The position numbers were made by a program, and so were the translations under genes. Below, piece after piece: positions 45,089-54,362 of a DNA stretch of 58,227 bases (positions are counted from its first letter, which is position 1; each line of letters opens with the position of its first letter). The notes below the pieces were generated by a model. The model was not told where the DNA came from. It did not search any database and saw only the letters and a list, made by a program, of their open reading frames with translations. Origin of the DNA: Burkholderiales bacterium (GTDB lineage: Bacteria; Pseudomonadota; Gammaproteobacteria; Burkholderiales; Burkholderiaceae_C); the NCBI GenBank assembly GCA_003963005.1, contig RXJW01000142.1, positions 1-58,227 on the forward strand. The letters are read 5' to 3'.

Positions 45089-48000
45089 ACCAGCACCCGC
45101 TCGATGCCGCCGGCGTTGGCCTTGGTCACGTAGTCGGGCATCCAGTTCTCGCCGAGGATCTGGCGCGCCATCTCGACGACGATGTAGTCGGCCTCCAGCA
45201 GCCCGTTCTGCAGGTCGTTGCCGTAACGCGAGAGGCCCTGCAGGCAGCTCGGGCAGGACGTGAGGATCTTCAGGTTCTCGTCCGCGCCCACCTTGCCGCT
45301 GGCGCGCAGCTGCGTCTCGGTCTTGCGCAGCTCCTCCTCCTTGCGGAATCGGACCTGCGTGGACACGTCCGGCCGCGTGACGGCCAGCGTGCCGCTCTCG
45401 CCGCAGCAGCGATCGCTCTTGACGACGTTCTCGCCCACCAGCGCCTTGACCGTCTTCATCGGCTCCTGCTGCTTCATCGGCGAGTGGCAGGGGTCGTGAT
45501 AGAGGTAGCTGGTCTTGGCGCCAAGCGTGATGCCCTTCTCCAGCAGGTACTCGTGGATGTCGATGATGCGGCAGCCGGGGAAGATGTCCTCGAACTTGTA
45601 GCCCTGCAGCTGGTCAAAACAGGTGCCGCAGCTGACCACGACGGTCTTGATGTCGAGGTAGTTCAGCGTGTTGGCCACACGATGGAAGAGCACCCGGTTG
45701 TCGGTGATCATCTTCTCGGCCTTGTCGAACTGGCCCGAGCCGCGCTGGGGGTAGCCACAGCAGAGGTAGCCCGGCGGCAGCACCGTCTGCACGCCCGCAT
45801 GCCAGAGCATGGCCTGGGTGGCGAGCCCCACCTGGCTGAACAGTCGCTCGGAGCCGCAGCCGGGGAAATAGAACACCGCCTCCGTCTCGCTCGGCGTGGC
45901 CGGCGGGCGGATGATGGGCACGTAGTCCTTGTCCTCGATGTCCAGCAGCGCACGGGCCGTCTTCTTGGGCAGGCCACCCGGCAGCTTCTTGTTGATGAAG
46001 TGGATGACCTGTTCCTTGATGGGCGCAGCACCCACGGTCGCGGGCGGCGCGCTGGACTGCTTGCGGCCGGCGGGCTTGAAGAGGTCCACCGCCAGGCGCT
46101 GCGCCTTGTAGCCGATGCCCACCACCGCGCTGCGGGCCAGCTTGATGGTTTCCGGGTTCGTGGCGTTGAGCATCAACATGGCCGCCGCATTGCCGGGGCG
46201 CCAGGTCTTCTGGCCCATCTTGCGCAGCAGGTTGCGCATGTTCATCGTCACGTCGCCGAAGTCGATCTTGACCGGGCAGGGCGAGGCGCACTTGTGGCAG
46301 ACCGTGCAGTGGTCGGCCACGTCCTCGAACTCCTGCCAGTGCTTGATCGACACGCCGCGGCGCGTCTGCTCCTCGTACAGGAAGGCTTCCACCAGCAGCG
46401 AGGTGGCGAGGATCTTGTTGCGCGGGCTGTAGAGCAGGTTGGCGCGCGGCACGTGGGTGGCGCACACCGGCTTGCACTTGCCGCAGCGCAGGCAGTCCTT
46501 GATGGAGTCGCTGATCGCGCCGATGTCGCTCTGCTGCATGATCAGCGACTCGTGGCCCATCAGGCCGAAGGACGGCGTGTAGGCATTGCGCAGGTCGGCC
46601 GGCAGGGCCGAGTCCTTGAGCAGCTTGCCCTTGTTGAAGCGGCCTTCGGGGTCGACGCGCTGCTTGTAGGCCGTGAAGTTCGCGAGTTCGTCGTCGGACA
46701 GGAACTCGATCTTGGTGATGCCGATGCCGTGCTCGCCGGAGATGACGCCGTCGAGGCTGCGCGCCAGCGTCATGATGCGCGCCACGGCCTCGTGGGCCGT
46801 CTGCAGCATCGCGTAGTTGTCGCTGTTGACGGGGATGTTGGTGTGCACATTGCCGTCGCCGGCATGCATGTGCAGCGCCACCCACACCCGGCCGCGCAGC
46901 ACCTCCTTGTGGATGCGGCGGCACTCGGCCAGCAGCGGCTCGAAGGCCGCGCCGCTGAAGATGGCCTGCAGGGGCTTGAGGATCTGCGTCTTCCAGGACG
47001 CGCGCAGTTCGTGCGTCTGCAGTTGCTCGAAGAAACCGCTGTCCAGGCCGTTGAGCCAGCCCTGCCACAGCTCGCCCACTTCGCGCAGCAGCGCCAGGGC
47101 CTGCTGCACGCGGTCTTCGAGCAGCTCGGCGCTCGGGATGTCGCCGGCGTCGTCGGTCTTGCCCAGCGGCAGCTTGCCCGCGGTGAACAGGGCCTGCAGC
47201 GCGGTGACCAGCTCCAGCTTGTTGCGCAGGCTCAGCTCGATGTTGATGCGCTCGATGCCCAGCGTGTACTCGCCCATGCGCGGCAGCGGGATCACCACGT
47301 CCTCGTTCACCTTGAACGCGTTCGTGTGCTTGCTGATGGCCGCGGTGCGCTTGCGGTCGAGCCAGAACTTCTTGCGCGCATCGGCGCTCACGGCGACGAA
47401 GCCCTCGCCCGAGCGGCCATTGGCCAGGCGCACGACCTCGCTGGTGGCACGGGCCACGGCATCGGCGTCGTCGCCGACAATGTCGCCCACCAGCACCATC
47501 TTGGGCAGGCCGCCGCGCTTGCTCTTGGTCGCATAGCCCACGGCCTTGAGGTAGCGGTCGTCCAGGTGCTCCAGGCCCGCGAGCAGCACGCCGGTGGACG
47601 CGATCGAGAACATGTAGTCCTTGATGTCCACGATGCTGGGCACGCAGTCCTTCGGGTTGCCGAAGAACTCCAGGCAGACGGTGCGCGTGTGCGCCGGCAT
47701 GCGGTGCACGATCCAGCGGGCGCTGGTGATGAGGCCGTCGCAGCCTTCCTTCTGGATGCCCGGCAGGCCGGCGAGGAACTTGTCCGTCACGTCCTTGCCC
47801 AGGCCTTCCTTGCGGAAGACGCGGCCGGGGATGTCCAGCCGCTCGGTGCGCTCCAACGTCTTGCCGGAGGCGTCGAAGTAGCGCAGCTCGAAGCTCGCCA
47901 TCTCCACGTCGTGGATCTTGCCGAGGTTGTGGTTCAGGCGCACCACCTCCAGCCACTTGGCTTCGGGCGTGACCATGCGCCAGCTGACGAGGTTGTCCAG

Positions 48001-48954
48001 CGCCGTGCCCCAGAGCACGGCCTTCTTGCCGCCGGCGTTCATCGCCACGTTGCCGCCGATGCAGCTGGCCTCGGCCGAGGTCGGGTCCACGGCGAAGACG
48101 AAGCCGTTGGCTTCGGCCAGGTCGGCCACGCGCTGCGTGACGACGCCGGCCTCGCTGAAGATCGTCGGCACCTCGCGGTCCAGGCCCGGCAGGCGCAGCA
48201 TCTCGACGCCGCGCAGGGCTTCGAGCTTTTCGGTGTTGATGACGGCGCTATTCCAGACCAGCGGCACCGCGCCGCCGGTGTAGCCGGTGCCGCCGCCGCG
48301 CGGGATGACGGTCAGCCCGAGCTCGAAGCAGGCACCCACCAGCCCGGCCATCTCGGCTTCGGTGTCGGGCGTGAGCACAACGAACGGGTATTCCACGCGC
48401 CAGTCGGTCGCATCCGTCACGTGGCTCACGCGGGCGAGGCCGTCGAACTTGATGTTGTCCTTGGCGGTGTGGCGGGCCAGCGTCTTGGCCGCCCGCTTGC
48501 GCAGCGCGGCCGTGCTGTCGAAGAACTTGGCGAACTCGGCCACGGCGCCACGGGCGGCTTCGAGCAGTTCGCCCACCGCGGCGTCACGCACGGGGTCACT
48601 CGCCGGGTCGCGGCGCTTCTGCACCTCGGACAGCCGGTGGTGCAGGGCCTCGATCAACAGGCCGCGGCGCTTGGGGTTGTCCAGCAGGTCGTCCTGCAGG
48701 TAGGGGTTGCGCTGCACCACCCAGATGTCGCCCAGCACCTCGTACAACATGCGGGCGGATCGCCCGGTGCGCCGCTCCAGCCGCAGCTGGTCGAGCAGGG
48801 CCCAGGACCTTGCGCCGAGCAGGCGGATGACGATCTCACGGTCGGAGAACGACGTGTAGTTGTACGGAATCTCGCGCAGGCGGGGGGCGTCGCGCGAGTC
48901 GTGGACATCGGCTGCGGCAGCGGCAACCGGCATCAGGGGATGCGGGGCGTTCAT
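45085..48954 (-). CDS. Large FAD-linked oxidase / Fe-S / CCG-domain fusion (DUF3683 family, GlcD-GlcF-like)
   Basis: 1289 residues. The N-terminal DUF3683 region (about 25-170) includes [17 protein letters not shown]. The FAD-binding domain follows with [16 protein letters not shown] near residue 217 and [12 protein letters not shown]. An FAD-oxidase C-terminal domain contains [15 protein letters not shown] and [14 protein letters not shown]. Two [4Fe-4S] motifs are [11 protein letters not shown] (~820) and [12 protein letters not shown] (~881). Two cysteine-rich CCG domains carry YLCCGYP (~1063), SCGTCFDQ and DRCCGESG (~1184). The fusion resembles D-lactate or glycolate dehydrogenase with its Fe-S subunit on one chain, probably feeding electrons to quinones. 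The ATG at 48954 starts the DUF3683 domain. Substrate not proven. Confidence 0.93.
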   Translation of the reverse strand: MNAPHPLMPVAAAAADVHDSRDAPRLREIPYNYTSFSDREIVIRLLGARSWALLDQLRLERRTGRSARMLYEVLGDIWVVQRNPYLQDDLLDNPKRRGLLIEALHHRLSEVQKRRDPASDPVRDAAVGELLEAARGAVAEFAKFFDSTAALRKRAAKTLARHTAKDNIKFDGLARVSHVTDATDWRVEYPFVVLTPDTEAEMAGLVGACFELGLTVIPRGGGTGYTGGAVPLVWNSAVINTEKLEALRGVEMLRLPGLDREVPTIFSEAGVVTQRVADLAEANGFVFAVDPTSAEASCIGGNVAMNAGGKKAVLWGTALDNLVSWRMVTPEAKWLEVVRLNHNLGKIHDVEMASFELRYFDASGKTLERTERLDIPGRVFRKEGLGKDVTDKFLAGLPGIQKEGCDGLITSARWIVHRMPAHTRTVCLEFFGNPKDCVPSIVDIKDYMFSIASTGVLLAGLEHLDDRYLKAVGYATKSKRGGLPKMVLVGDIVGDDADAVARATSEVVRLANGRSGEGFVAVSADARKKFWLDRKRTAAISKHTNAFKVNEDVVIPLPRMGEYTLGIERINIELSLRNKLELVTALQALFTAGKLPLGKTDDAGDIPSAELLEDRVQQALALLREVGELWQGWLNGLDSGFFEQLQTHELRASWKTQILKPLQAIFSGAAFEPLLAECRRIHKEVLRGRVWVALHMHAGDGNVHTNIPVNSDNYAMLQTAHEAVARIMTLARSLDGVISGEHGIGITKIEFLSDDELANFTAYKQRVDPEGRFNKGKLLKDSALPADLRNAYTPSFGLMGHESLIMQQSDIGAISDSIKDCLRCGKCKPVCATHVPRANLLYSPRNKILATSLLVEAFLYEEQTRRGVSIKHWQEFEDVADHCTVCHKCASPCPVKIDFGDVTMNMRNLLRKMGQKTWRPGNAAAMLMLNATNPETIKLARSAVVGIGYKAQRLAVDLFKPAGRKQSSAPPATVGAAPIKEQVIHFINKKLPGGLPKKTARALLDIEDKDYVPIIRPPATPSETEAVFYFPGCGSERLFSQVGLATQAMLWHAGVQTVLPPGYLCCGYPQRGSGQFDKAEKMITDNRVLFHRVANTLNYLDIKTVVVSCGTCFDQLQGYKFEDIFPGCRIIDIHEYLLEKGITLGAKTSYLYHDPCHSPMKQQEPMKTVKALVGENVVKSDRCCGESGTLAVTRPDVSTQVRFRKEEELRKTETQLRASGKVGADENLKILTSCPSCLQGLSRYGNDLQNGLLEADYIVVEMARQILGENWMPDYVTKANAGGIERVLV

Positions 48955-49014
48955 AGAGGGGTTGGATCGTATCGCAGGGGGGGTTTTGCACCGATTGCCC
49001 TCAGAATCCGAAGG

Positions 49015-49746
49015 ATGAAGCCTTGGCCCTACCCGCTGTGGCTGGCGCACCGCGGCGCCGGCAAGCTCGCCCCGGAGAACACCCTGGCGGCCTTCCGCCT
49101 GGGGGCCGGTTTCGGCTACCGAGCCTTCGAATGCGATGTGAAGCTCAGCCGCGACGGCGAAGCCTTTTTGCTGCATGACGACACCCTGGAGCGCACCTCC
49201 AGCGGCCGCGGCTCCCCGGCCGAGCAGGACTGCGCGGGCCTGGCCCGGCTCGACGCGGGCGCCTGGCACAGCCCCGCCTTCACGGGCGAACCCCTGCCGC
49301 GCTTTGCCCAGATCGCCGCCTTCTGCCGGGCGAACAACTGCGCGCTGAACGTCGAGATCAAGCCTTGCCCCGGCGAGGAAGCCCGCACCGGAGCGGCCGT
49401 CGCCCGGGAGGCCGCCCGGCTGTGGGCGGGTGCCGACATGCCGCCGCTGCTGAGCAGCTTCCAGCCCGAGGCCCTGGCCGCCGCCCAGGCCGCCGAACCC
49501 GCCCTGCCCCGAGGCCTACTGCTGGACACGCTGTGGGACGGCTGGGAGGACACCGCCACAGCGCTGGCCGTGGTGGCGGTCATCACGAACTGGCGCTGCA
49601 TGAACCGGGCGCTGATCGAGCGGCTGCACGCCCGCGGCTGGCGGGCCCTCGTCTACACGGTGAACGACGCCGACGTGGCCGAGCGGCTGATCGCCGACGG
49701 CATCGACGGCATCATCACCGACGCGGTGGACCGCTTCAGGCCCTGA
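49015..49746 (+). CDS. ugpQ: Glycerophosphodiester phosphodiesterase
   Basis: 243-residue cytoplasmic enzyme that hydrolyses glycerophosphodiesters to glycerol-3-phosphate and an alcohol. The GDPD signature is [17 protein letters not shown] near the N-terminus (His12, Arg13, Glu21), with [11 protein letters not shown] and [11 protein letters not shown] as the second catalytic histidine region. [10 protein letters not shown] and the C-terminal [21 protein letters not shown] complete the barrel. The ATG at 49015 (MKPWPYPLW) was chosen; the frame stays open far upstream, but only as a shadow of the antisense oxidoreductase gene. No signal peptide, hence UgpQ rather than GlpQ. The 3' end overlaps the convergent GNAT gene by 11 bp. 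Confidence 0.94.
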   Translation: MKPWPYPLWLAHRGAGKLAPENTLAAFRLGAGFGYRAFECDVKLSRDGEAFLLHDDTLERTSSGRGSPAEQDCAGLARLDAGAWHSPAFTGEPLPRFAQIAAFCRANNCALNVEIKPCPGEEARTGAAVAREAARLWAGADMPPLLSSFQPEALAAAQAAEPALPRGLLLDTLWDGWEDTATALAVVAVITNWRCMNRALIERLHARGWRALVYTVNDADVAERLIADGIDGIITDAVDRFRP

Positions 49747-50314
49747 TGACGCCGTAGACGGCCGAGTCCCGGGGCCGACCGTCCACGGTCAGCGAATCAC
49801 AGCGCAGCACGCCTTCGAGCTGGAACCCGCAGCGCTCGGCCACCGCCCGGCTGCGGGTGTTCTGCGTGTCGCAGCGGATCTCCACCCGGCGCGCATCCAG
49901 CGGGCCGAAGGCCAGCACCGTGAGCAGGCGCACGGCTTCGCTCACGAAGCCCTGGCCGGCGGCGTCCGGGCGGATCCAGTAGCCGATCTCGAACTTGCGC
50001 ACCGTCCAGTCGATGCGGTGCAGGCCGGTGCCACCGAGCATGCGGCCCGGGCTGCCGTCGGCGCGGCGGGCGTAGATCTGGAAGCAGAGGTCGCGCCGGG
50101 CATGGAAGTCGGCCTGCATGCGGCGCACGACCAACTCGGCGCTTTCGGCACTCGGGGCGTCCTGCGCCCAGGGCATCCAGGGCCGCAGGTGGCTCAGGGA
50201 CTGCGTGATGACGACCGCCAGCTCGGCCCCCAGCCCGGCGCGCGGCGCTGCCAGCACGACGCGTTCGCCGTCGATGCGTTCGGGAATGTCGATCAGCAAA
50301 GGGTCGGTGCTCAC
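49736..50314 (-). CDS. GNAT-family N-acetyltransferase (RimJ/RimL-like)
   Basis: 192 residues with a GTG start at 50314 (VSTDPLLIDIPERIDGERV). The fold is seen in LRPWMPWAQDAPSAES, MLGGTGLHRIDWTVRKFEIGYWI, the acetyl-CoA-binding PDAAGQGFVSEAVRLL and RVEIRCDTQNTRSRAVAERCGF. This is the ribosomal-protein-acetyltransferase type subfamily, also including antibiotic and amino-acid acetyltransferases, so the substrate is unknown. No ATG in frame gives a better start: an upstream frame extension runs into the MFS gene through a dispersed repeat. It is transcribed after the MFS gene with a 73-bp gap. Confidence 0.9.
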   Translation of the reverse strand: MSTDPLLIDIPERIDGERVVLAAPRAGLGAELAVVITQSLSHLRPWMPWAQDAPSAESAELVVRRMQADFHARRDLCFQIYARRADGSPGRMLGGTGLHRIDWTVRKFEIGYWIRPDAAGQGFVSEAVRLLTVLAFGPLDARRVEIRCDTQNTRSRAVAERCGFQLEGVLRCDSLTVDGRPRDSAVYGVIRA

Positions 50315-50340
50315 TGGTGCACCCTTCGCGCTCCGCGCTG

Positions 50341-50355
50341 TCCCGCCAAGCGGGA
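50341..50355. other. Small hairpin upstream of the GNAT gene
   Basis: TCCCGC and GCGGGA form a 6-bp perfect inverted repeat with a CAA loop in the 73-bp gap between the MFS stop and the GNAT start. No T-run follows. It may belong to the adjacent dispersed repeat. Confidence 0.3.
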
Positions 50356-50362
50356 GCGAGCT

Positions 50363-50383
50363 GGCTTGGGACGGCCCGGCGCT
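50363..50383. repeat. Short dispersed intergenic repeat, copy 2
   Basis: A 21-nt sequence matching 2563-2583 on the opposite strand at 20 of 21 positions. It lies 4 bp from the MFS stop codon. The two copies are 48 kb apart in unrelated intergenic contexts. Confidence 0.5.
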
Positions 50384-50387
50384 GCGC

Positions 50388-51668
50388 TCATGCCGTGGCC
50401 ACCTCCACCGGCTTGGGCAGTTCGCGCACGCCGCGGATGACGGGATGGCGCCAGGCCACCAGCGCCAGCAGGCAGGCCCCCACACCGGCAAAGCCGAGCG
50501 CCGCCCGCAGCCCGACGTGCTCGCCCAGCCAGCCACCGATCAGCGCACCGGGGCCGGCAGGCAGCAGAATGAGCCAGCGCATCGTGCTCGTCATGCGGCC
50601 GAGCATGGGCGCAGGCGTCACGGCCTGGCGCAGCGACAGGAAGTTGATGAAGATCAGCACCGCGCCGATACCGAAGGCGAACAGCATCACGCCGAAGCTG
50701 ACCACGCCCATCTGACCCGCCGGCGCCAGCGCCAGCTGCAGCCAGCCGACGCCGCAGGCGCCGTAACCGAGCACGAGGCAAGGCCCCGGCCCGATGCGGC
50801 GGCTGATGCGGTGGCCGAAGATGCTGGCCAGCACGGTGCCGGCGCCCAGTGCGACATAGGACAGGCCCACCGTCTGCGGGCTCAGGTGCAACTCACGCGT
50901 GGCGAACAGGATCTGCACCACCAGCGCCGCGTTGTGGAAGATCTGCCAGCTGCCCGTGGCCGTGGCCAGGCTCACCAGCAGCGGGCGCTCGCGCACGAAA
51001 CGCAGGCCGGCCTTCAGCTCCTGCCAGAAGTGCTGGTCGCGCCGCGCCACCAGCGTCTCCTTGACCTGGATGCCGCGCAGGATGGCCGCCGAGACCAGCA
51101 GCAGCAGGGCATCCACCGCCAGCGCCAGCGGCGCGCCGAGGAGCTTGATCAGTGCGCCGGCCAGCCCCGGCCCCGCCACCTCGGCGCCGGAGGAGGCCAG
51201 CGCATTCTTGGCATGCGCCTCCACCAGCCGCTCCCGCGGCACGACCTGCGTCAGCACGATCTGCGCCGCACTGCCCGCCACGGTGTACACGCAGCCCAGC
51301 ACGAAGCCCACGACGTACAGCCAGCCCATGCCCAGCCAGCCCATCCAGGCCGCGAAGGGCACGGTGGCGACCGCGACCGCCAGCAGGCTTTCACCGGCGA
51401 TGTAGACGGGCAGCTTGCGCACGCGGTCCAGCAGCACGCCGGCCGGCAGCGAAAACAGCACGAAGGGCAGGATCTCCATCGCCTGCAGCAGGCCCATCTG
51501 CGTGGGGCTGGCGTTCAGCAGCACCGCCGCGGTGAGCGGCAGCGCGAGCATGGTGATCTGGCCGCCGAGCGACGAGATCAGGATGGACGACCACAGCCGC
51601 CGGTAGACCGCATCACGCAGCAGGTCGCCAGGGGCGAGGGTGAAGTACTGGATCAGACGAGACCACAT
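50388..51668 (-). CDS. MFS exporter (EntS/MFS_3-like)
   Basis: 426-residue major facilitator with 12 predicted membrane segments. The start MWSRLIQYFTLAPGDLL and YRRLWSSILISSLGGQITML, with PAGVLLDRVRKLPVYI as the loop 2-3 motif, fit the EntS-like exporter group. PRERLVEAHAKNALASSGAEVAGPGLAGALI is another subgroup segment. The ATG at 51668 was preferred; an ATG at 51722 adds 18 polar residues. The substrate is unknown; siderophore or drug export is known for the group. There is no siderophore gene nearby. Confidence 0.88.
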   Translation of the reverse strand: MWSRLIQYFTLAPGDLLRDAVYRRLWSSILISSLGGQITMLALPLTAAVLLNASPTQMGLLQAMEILPFVLFSLPAGVLLDRVRKLPVYIAGESLLAVAVATVPFAAWMGWLGMGWLYVVGFVLGCVYTVAGSAAQIVLTQVVPRERLVEAHAKNALASSGAEVAGPGLAGALIKLLGAPLALAVDALLLLVSAAILRGIQVKETLVARRDQHFWQELKAGLRFVRERPLLVSLATATGSWQIFHNAALVVQILFATRELHLSPQTVGLSYVALGAGTVLASIFGHRISRRIGPGPCLVLGYGACGVGWLQLALAPAGQMGVVSFGVMLFAFGIGAVLIFINFLSLRQAVTPAPMLGRMTSTMRWLILLPAGPGALIGGWLGEHVGLRAALGFAGVGACLLALVAWRHPVIRGVRELPKPVEVATA

Positions 51669-51817
51669 GGATTGGCTCTGCTCAAGACGACTCGACACGC
51701 AGGCACCGCCCGCGCAGGACAACAGGAACCCGCAGAACGCGGAGTCAGTCGAGGTCGAGGAGCTTGGTCATGGCGAGCATGCTAGCAGCGCGAGCGGGCG
51801 GCGTCGCGTGCCGACGG

Positions 51818-52192
51818 TCACGGGTTGAGGATGACGAGCTCGGTGTAGCCGGTGGCCGCATCCGGCTCCCGCGTCAGGCTGCCGGGCGGTAGCGGTGCGA
51901 TCAGCAATTCCGCCGTCGTGAGCACCGTGCAACCGGCGCACACATGCCCGCCCAGCACGCGTCCGGCAGCGTCGGACAGGCTCACGTGCAGGTGCACGCC
52001 CGCGGGCGTGAGGCTGCCGCTGAGCGTCAGGATCTCCAGCGGGCCCTCGATGGGCGTCGGACCGGGCGCGCCAGCCAGGCGCAACTCGGCGTGCGCCAGG
52101 CTGCCGATGCCCGCCACGACGAAGGCCGTGCGGCCCGCGAGCGCCGCGCGCAGGTCGTCGCCCGGCAGCAGTCGCAGGGGCTCGAACATCAC
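51818..52192 (-). CDS. PPC/DUF296-domain protein
   Basis: 124-residue protein of the PPC (PCC, DUF296) fold. PLRLLPGDDLRAALA, AFVVAGIGSLAHAELRLAG, GPLEILTLSGSLTPAG, HLHVSLSDAAGRVLGGHV and GCTVLTTAELLI follow the domain in order, including conserved histidines. In plants the domain accompanies AT-hook DNA-binding motifs, but none is present here; bacterial stand-alone members are trimeric and of unknown role. Its start overlaps the ggt stop by 4 bp, so it is translationally coupled to gamma-glutamyltransferase. Confidence 0.88.
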   Translation of the reverse strand: MMFEPLRLLPGDDLRAALAGRTAFVVAGIGSLAHAELRLAGAPGPTPIEGPLEILTLSGSLTPAGVHLHVSLSDAAGRVLGGHVCAGCTVLTTAELLIAPLPPGSLTREPDAATGYTELVILNP

Positions 52193-53802
52193 CAGCCCAC
52201 CGCTGCGCCATCACGGCGCGGGTCGCTCGCGGCGACATAGCCCTCCACGCCCGGGTCGCCGAGGCGCCAGATGAACTGGCCGGCGCCGAAGTCCTGGTAG
52301 CTGTCGTGGATGTCGCCGATCTCGTGGCCGCGCGCCCGCAGCGCCTCGATCGTGGCGGCCGGCATGTGCGGCTCGATGTTGATCGACAAGCCCTCGTTGA
52401 AGCGCCAGCGCGGCGCGTCGCAGGCCGACTGCGGGTTCTGGCCGTAGCAGAGCATGCGCACCAGCGTCTGCAGGTGCCCTTGCGGCTGCATGTTGCCGCC
52501 CATCACGCCGAAGCTCATCACGGGTGCGCCGTCCTTCGTCAGGAAGGCGGGAATGATGGTGTGGAAGGGGCGCTTGCCCGGCGCCACCTGGTTCGGATGG
52601 CCAGCCTCCAGCGTGAAGCAGTGGCCGCGGTTCTGCAGGCTCACGCCGTAGCCCGGCAGCACGAGGCCCGAGCCGAAGCCCATGTAGTTGCTCTGGATGA
52701 AGCTGACCATCATGCCGCGCTCGTCGGCGGCAGTCAGGTAGATGGTGCCGCCCTTGATCGGGTTGCCGGCACCGAAGACCTGGGCCCGTGCCGGGTCGAT
52801 GAGTCCGGCACGCTCGGCGAGGTAGGCGGGGTCGAGCAATTGCGCCGGGCTCACGGTCATCGCAGCCGGTTCGGCCACATAGCGATAGACGTCGGCGAAG
52901 GCGAGCTTCATCGCCTCGATCATCAGGTGCTGGGCCTCGGGGCTGTCCACCGCGTGGTCGGTCACGCGGCAGTGCGACAGCAGGCCGAGCGCCATCTGCG
53001 CCGCAATGCCCTGGCCGTTCGGCGGGATCTCATGCAGCGTGTGGCCCGCGAAATCCTGGGCGAGCGGCGTGACCCACTCGGGCCGGTAGGCGGCGAGGTC
53101 GGCCTCGGTCAGGGCGCCGCCGGTGTCGCGGGCGAAGCGCGCCAGCGCCGCGGCGATCTCGCCGCGGTAGAAGGCTTCGCCTCGCGTCTCCGCGATGAGC
53201 TTCAGGCTGCGCGCTGCGTCGGGGAAGGTGAAGCGCTCGCCAATCGCCGGTGCGCGCCCGTGCGGCAGGAAGGCGTGCGCGAAGCCGGGCTGCGACGTGA
53301 TCTCGGGCAGCGCGGCAGCCATCGCCCACTTGCTCTGCACAATCGGCGGCACGGCGTAGCCGCGCTCGGCGATCTCGATGGCCGGCGCCATCAGGTCCGC
53401 GAACGGCAGCTTGCCGAAGCGCTCGGTCAGCGCCATCCAGCCGCCCACGGCGCCGGGCACGGTGACGGCGCCCCAGCCGCGGCGCGGCATCGCCGGGCCC
53501 TCGAAGCAATCAGGCGTCCAGGCGGCCGGCGCCGGCCCTGAGGCGTTCAGGCCATGCAGTTGCTGGCCGTCCCACAAGATGCAGAAGGCGTCGGAGCCCA
53601 GGCCGTTGCTGCACGGCTCCACCAGCGTCATGCAGGCGGCTGCAGCGATCGCGGCGTCCACGGCATTGCCGCCCGCGTGCAGCACCCGCAGCCCGGCTTG
53701 CGCGGCGAGCGGGTGTGAGGTCGACACGATGTTGCGGGCGAAGAGCGGGCTGCGGCGGCTGGGGTAGCCGGCCTGCCAGTCAAAGGCGTGAGGCGTGTTC
53801 AT
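52189..53802 (-). CDS. ggt: Gamma-glutamyltransferase-family protein
   Basis: 537-residue Ntn-hydrolase precursor. The N-terminal region has VSTSHPLAAQAGLRVLHAGG and GNAVDAAIAAAACMTLVEPC, then GLGSDAFCILWDG. The autoprocessing nucleophile is probably the first Thr in GGTIYLTAADERG (about residue 352), where classical enzymes have TTHxS; here the second Thr is Ile and the His is Tyr. MGGNMQPQGHLQTLVRML and the glycine-rich end are typical. No signal peptide is seen, so it is likely cytoplasmic, unlike E. coli Ggt. The ATG at 53802 was chosen for family fit. The real substrate may differ from glutathione. Confidence 0.9.
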   Translation of the reverse strand: MNTPHAFDWQAGYPSRRSPLFARNIVSTSHPLAAQAGLRVLHAGGNAVDAAIAAAACMTLVEPCSNGLGSDAFCILWDGQQLHGLNASGPAPAAWTPDCFEGPAMPRRGWGAVTVPGAVGGWMALTERFGKLPFADLMAPAIEIAERGYAVPPIVQSKWAMAAALPEITSQPGFAHAFLPHGRAPAIGERFTFPDAARSLKLIAETRGEAFYRGEIAAALARFARDTGGALTEADLAAYRPEWVTPLAQDFAGHTLHEIPPNGQGIAAQMALGLLSHCRVTDHAVDSPEAQHLMIEAMKLAFADVYRYVAEPAAMTVSPAQLLDPAYLAERAGLIDPARAQVFGAGNPIKGGTIYLTAADERGMMVSFIQSNYMGFGSGLVLPGYGVSLQNRGHCFTLEAGHPNQVAPGKRPFHTIIPAFLTKDGAPVMSFGVMGGNMQPQGHLQTLVRMLCYGQNPQSACDAPRWRFNEGLSINIEPHMPAATIEALRARGHEIGDIHDSYQDFGAGQFIWRLGDPGVEGYVAASDPRRDGAAVGW

Positions 53803-53815
53803 GCGCCCGATTCTG

Positions 53816-53848
53816 CCGTTGTAAGGCTTTGCAACGGGGTCAACGGGG
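53816..53848. promoter_or_regulatory. Inverted and direct repeats in the ggt / asr-like divergent region
   Basis: CCGTTG and CAACGG (53816-53821 and 53832-53837) form an inverted repeat with a 10-nt spacer. CAACGGGG is repeated directly at 53832-53839 and 53841-53848. The 122-bp gap must hold both promoters, so these repeats could be an operator, but no regulator is known. Confidence 0.3.
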
Positions 53849-53924
53849 AGATCGGAGACGTCGTTGTGGACACAAGCTTTGCGCGAAGCCGATCGAAACC
53901 TCAAACCACCCTGGAGCCCTCACG

Positions 53925-54305
53925 ATGAACACGCTGAAGACCACGATCGCCACCGCCCTCATCACGCTTGCCTCGGGCGTGGCCCTGGCGCAAAACCCGA
54001 CCCCGGCTGCCACCAAGACCCCTGCGGCGGCGCCGACCGCGACTGCGACGACGGCTCCGGCCGCCGCGGCGAAGACCACCACCGTCGCTCAAGCTGCGAC
54101 GCCGGCCGCCACCCCGACCGTGAAGACGACACCGGCTGCGGCTGCCACCCCGGTCTCCACGACGCCGGCCGCTGCCACACCTGCCGATGCCGCCAGCGCC
54201 ACCAAGCATGCCGGCAAGAAGCACCACGGCAAGAAGCACGGCGACAAGCCGGCGGACGGCAAGGCTGGCGACATGCCGGCCAAGACCGAAACCAAGACGC
54301 AGTAA
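53925..54305 (+). CDS. Asr-like Ala/Thr/Pro-rich periplasmic protein with His/Lys tail
   Basis: 126 residues. Signal peptide TTIATALITLASGVALAQ (cleavage after ALA). The mature protein is low complexity: Ala, Thr and Pro with repeated TTPAAAATP/TTPAAATP units, then a basic tail with HAGKKHHGKKHGDK. Composition and layout resemble enterobacterial acid-shock protein Asr, although this is a compositional match rather than clear homology. A GGAG ribosome-binding site precedes the ATG, and a strong terminator follows, so it is a monocistronic unit. It might buffer or chaperone in the periplasm. Confidence 0.72.
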   Translation: MNTLKTTIATALITLASGVALAQNPTPAATKTPAAAPTATATTAPAAAAKTTTVAQAATPAATPTVKTTPAAAATPVSTTPAAATPADAASATKHAGKKHHGKKHGDKPADGKAGDMPAKTETKTQ

Positions 54306-54324
54306 GCGCACCCGCGCTCCGCGC

Positions 54325-54360
54325 AAGGCCGCAGCTCTCACGGGCTGCGGCCTTTTTGTT
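54325..54360 (+). terminator. Intrinsic terminator of the Asr-like gene
   Basis: AAGGCCGCAG (54325-54334) pairs perfectly with CTGCGGCCTT (54345-54354) over a 10-nt loop and is followed by a T-run (TTTTTGTT). It starts 20 bp after the stop and lies just before the convergent sppA stop. This is the clearest terminator in the window. Confidence 0.9.
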
Positions 54361-54362
54361 CG

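Noticed and set aside
45484..49014. Open frame of almost 1180 codons antisense to the large oxidoreductase gene, in frame with ugpQ
   Set aside because: The translated sequence is His/Gln/Ala/Gly/Arg-rich without domains, as expected for the shadow of a strongly biased GC-rich gene. The real ugpQ start at 49015 fits the family.
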